A stretch of 6,896 nucleotides of DNA from an uncultured Sutterella sp. (GTDB taxonomy: Bacteria; Pseudomonadota; Gammaproteobacteria; Burkholderiales; Burkholderiaceae_F): NCBI GenBank assembly GCA_905201055.1, contig CAJKMT010000062.1, positions 1 through 6,896 of the forward strand. Direction: 5' to 3'. Under the pieces are notes generated by a model. The model saw nothing but the letters and a program-made list of their open reading frames with translations. It searched no databases and was not told where the DNA came from. Shown here piece by piece: positions 6,513 to 6,896 of this stretch. The position numbers and the translations under genes were made by a program. Position 1 is the first letter of the stretch; each line of letters starts with the position of its first letter.

Positions 6513-6522
6513 TCCACACCCT

Positions 6523-6543
6523 GCTTCGAGCGAAAGCCGAAGC
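6523..6543 (+). repeat. Hairpin with GAAA tetraloop between rRNA promoters 2 and 3
   Basis: GCTTCG (6523-6528) pairs with CGAAGC (6538-6543), with an inner GC-GAAA-GC cap (6530-6537) and a single bulged A at 6529. It would be in transcripts from promoters 1 and 2 only. No T-run follows, so it is not a classic terminator. Confidence 0.6.
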
Positions 6544-6551
6544 GGTCAGGT

Positions 6552-6583
6552 GAAAAAAGAAAATAAAAAATATTTTCAAAAAC
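6552..6583 (+). promoter_or_regulatory. UP-like A/T tract of rRNA promoter 3
   Basis: A 32-base stretch almost entirely A and T lies directly upstream of the -35 box of promoter 3. This is the position where the RNA polymerase alpha subunit C-terminal domain binds UP elements. The composition is seen directly; the role is inferred. Confidence 0.6.
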
Positions 6584-6585
6584 AC

Positions 6586-6613
6586 TTGACAAGACGAATT
6601 TGAGTCTTATAAT
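6586..6613 (+). promoter_or_regulatory. rRNA operon promoter 3 (main, full consensus)
   Basis: TTGACA (6586-6591), 16-base spacer, TATAAT (6608-6613): both hexamers are perfect. With the A/T tract upstream and the boxB/boxA leader immediately downstream, this is likely the principal promoter. The start would be near 6620. The discriminator (TCTCAAA) is A/T-leaning, unlike the GC-rich one of E. coli rrn P1. Promoters 1 and 3 share CTTGACAAG. Confidence 0.88.
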
Positions 6614-6626
6614 TCTCAAACTCGTC
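6593..6626. repeat. 34-bp near-perfect inverted repeat across promoter 3
   Basis: GACGAATTTGAG (6593-6604) and CTCAAACTCGTC (6615-6626) are inverted copies with one mismatch (6598/6621), separated by 10 bases. The centre of symmetry falls inside TATAAT and the arms cover the spacer and the transcription start. It could be an operator or a DNA structure element, or chance. Confidence 0.55.
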
Positions 6627-6640
6627 AGCTCGAAAGAGCT
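6627..6640 (+). promoter_or_regulatory. boxB-like hairpin of the rRNA leader
   Basis: AGCTC (6627-6631), GAAA loop, GAGCT (6636-6640), placed just upstream of boxA as in rRNA antitermination leaders. The sequence is perfect; the role is inferred from order and spacing. Confidence 0.65.
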
Positions 6641-6646
6641 ACGAAA

Positions 6647-6659
6647 TGTTCTTTAAAAA
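6647..6659 (+). promoter_or_regulatory. boxA antitermination site
   Basis: TGTTCTTTAAAAA matches the E. coli rRNA boxA TGCTCTTTAACAA at 11 of 13 positions. boxA RNA recruits NusB/NusE (S10) so that polymerase reads through the long rRNA operon. Confidence 0.82.
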
Positions 6660-6807
6660 TTGATCAACGAACCGATAAGCGTGAGTATCCGGTTGATGCG
6701 AAGATGACTCAAGAAGCTTTGAGCTTCCAGAAAACTTTGAAAACTGGGTACTCAAGTTTGAAGTAAAGACGAAAACATTTTCTTCTTTAATTCTGAATGA
6801 GTGCGAC

Positions 6808-6825
6808 GCTGATTGAAAAATCAGC
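6808..6825 (+). repeat. Hairpin just before 16S rRNA
   Basis: GCTGATT (6808-6814) and AATCAGC (6819-6825) are perfect inverted copies around a GAAA tetraloop, ending about 10 bases before mature 16S. It may help 5' maturation of 16S. Confidence 0.6.
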
Positions 6826-6835
6826 AACAGAGATT

Positions 6836-6896
6836 GAACTTAAGAGTTTGATCCTGGCTCAGATTGAACGCTGGCGGCATGCTTTACACATGCAAG
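6836..6896 (+). rRNA. rrs: 16S ribosomal RNA, 5' end only
   Basis: AGAGTTTGATCCTGGCTCAG begins at 6843, equivalent to E. coli position 8, so mature 16S starts near 6836. It continues with ATTGAACGCTGGCGGCATG and CTTTACACATGCAAG, the betaproteobacterial pattern. The gene runs off the window, and the start is placed by homology (plus or minus a few bases). Confidence 0.97.

Larger units (their letters stand above)
6620..6835 (+). other. Pre-16S rRNA leader
   Basis: About 216 bases run from the inferred promoter 3 start to mature 16S. It carries boxB and boxA, a partly paired element 6663-6697 (ATCAAC...GTTGAT with ACCGAT/ATCCGGT), a hairpin GAAGCT-TTG-AGCTTC (6713-6727), and a GAAA-loop hairpin at 6808-6825. 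No protein is encoded. Part of it would normally pair with sequence after 16S for RNase III processing, but that partner is outside the window. Confidence 0.75.

Noticed and set aside
6385..6603. 72-residue open frame across the rRNA promoters
   Set aside because: Overlaps promoter hexamers and hairpins, starts at a TTG that is the -35 box, and has no ribosome binding site.

Overview
The window looks like chromosomal DNA from a betaproteobacterium (Burkholderiales). The last 61 bases are the start of a 16S rRNA gene, and its first variable positions (GGCGGCATGCTTTACACATG) are the betaproteobacterial version. The housekeeping proteins also read as beta/gammaproteobacterial. The moderate GC, AT-rich intergenic regions and acidic RpoD-type paralogue make a gut Sutterellaceae member (Sutterella/Parasutterella-like) my best guess, but that family assignment is inference. 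All genes lie on the + strand.

Layout. (1) 1-806: 3' part of a canonical primary sigma factor, rpoD, cut by the window start. Its stop codon lies inside a perfect FNR-type palindrome, and a strong terminator follows. (2) 862-1251: about 390 bases without a credible gene. It holds several hairpins, including a long terminator-like stem-loop, and could be a structured leader or an sRNA. (3) 1252-3405: a second full-length RpoD-family sigma factor (717 aa). It has an unusual lysine/acidic N-terminus, region 1.1, a large non-conserved region, promoter-recognition residues as in RpoD, and divergent regions 3.2 and 4.2. (4) 3427-4488: a terminator hairpin fused to the start of dusA, a tRNA-dihydrouridine synthase. 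(5) 4564-6255: etfB-etfA, the two subunits of an electron-transfer flavoprotein, as a tight pair ended by a GNRA-loop terminator. (6) 6307-6896: an rRNA operon control region with three tandem near-consensus sigma-70 promoters, an A-rich UP-like tract, a boxB/boxA antitermination leader, and the 5' end of 16S rRNA.

How it fits together: two RpoD-type sigma factors in tandem precede a tRNA-modification gene, a central electron-transfer pair and an rRNA operon, so the theme is core gene expression and energy metabolism. I see no mobile element, CRISPR, phage gene or defence system. The most interesting points are the tandem, diverged sigma factor pair, the structured RNA region between them, the dusA start that overlaps a terminator, and a 34-bp near-perfect inverted repeat centred on the -10 box of the strongest rRNA promoter.
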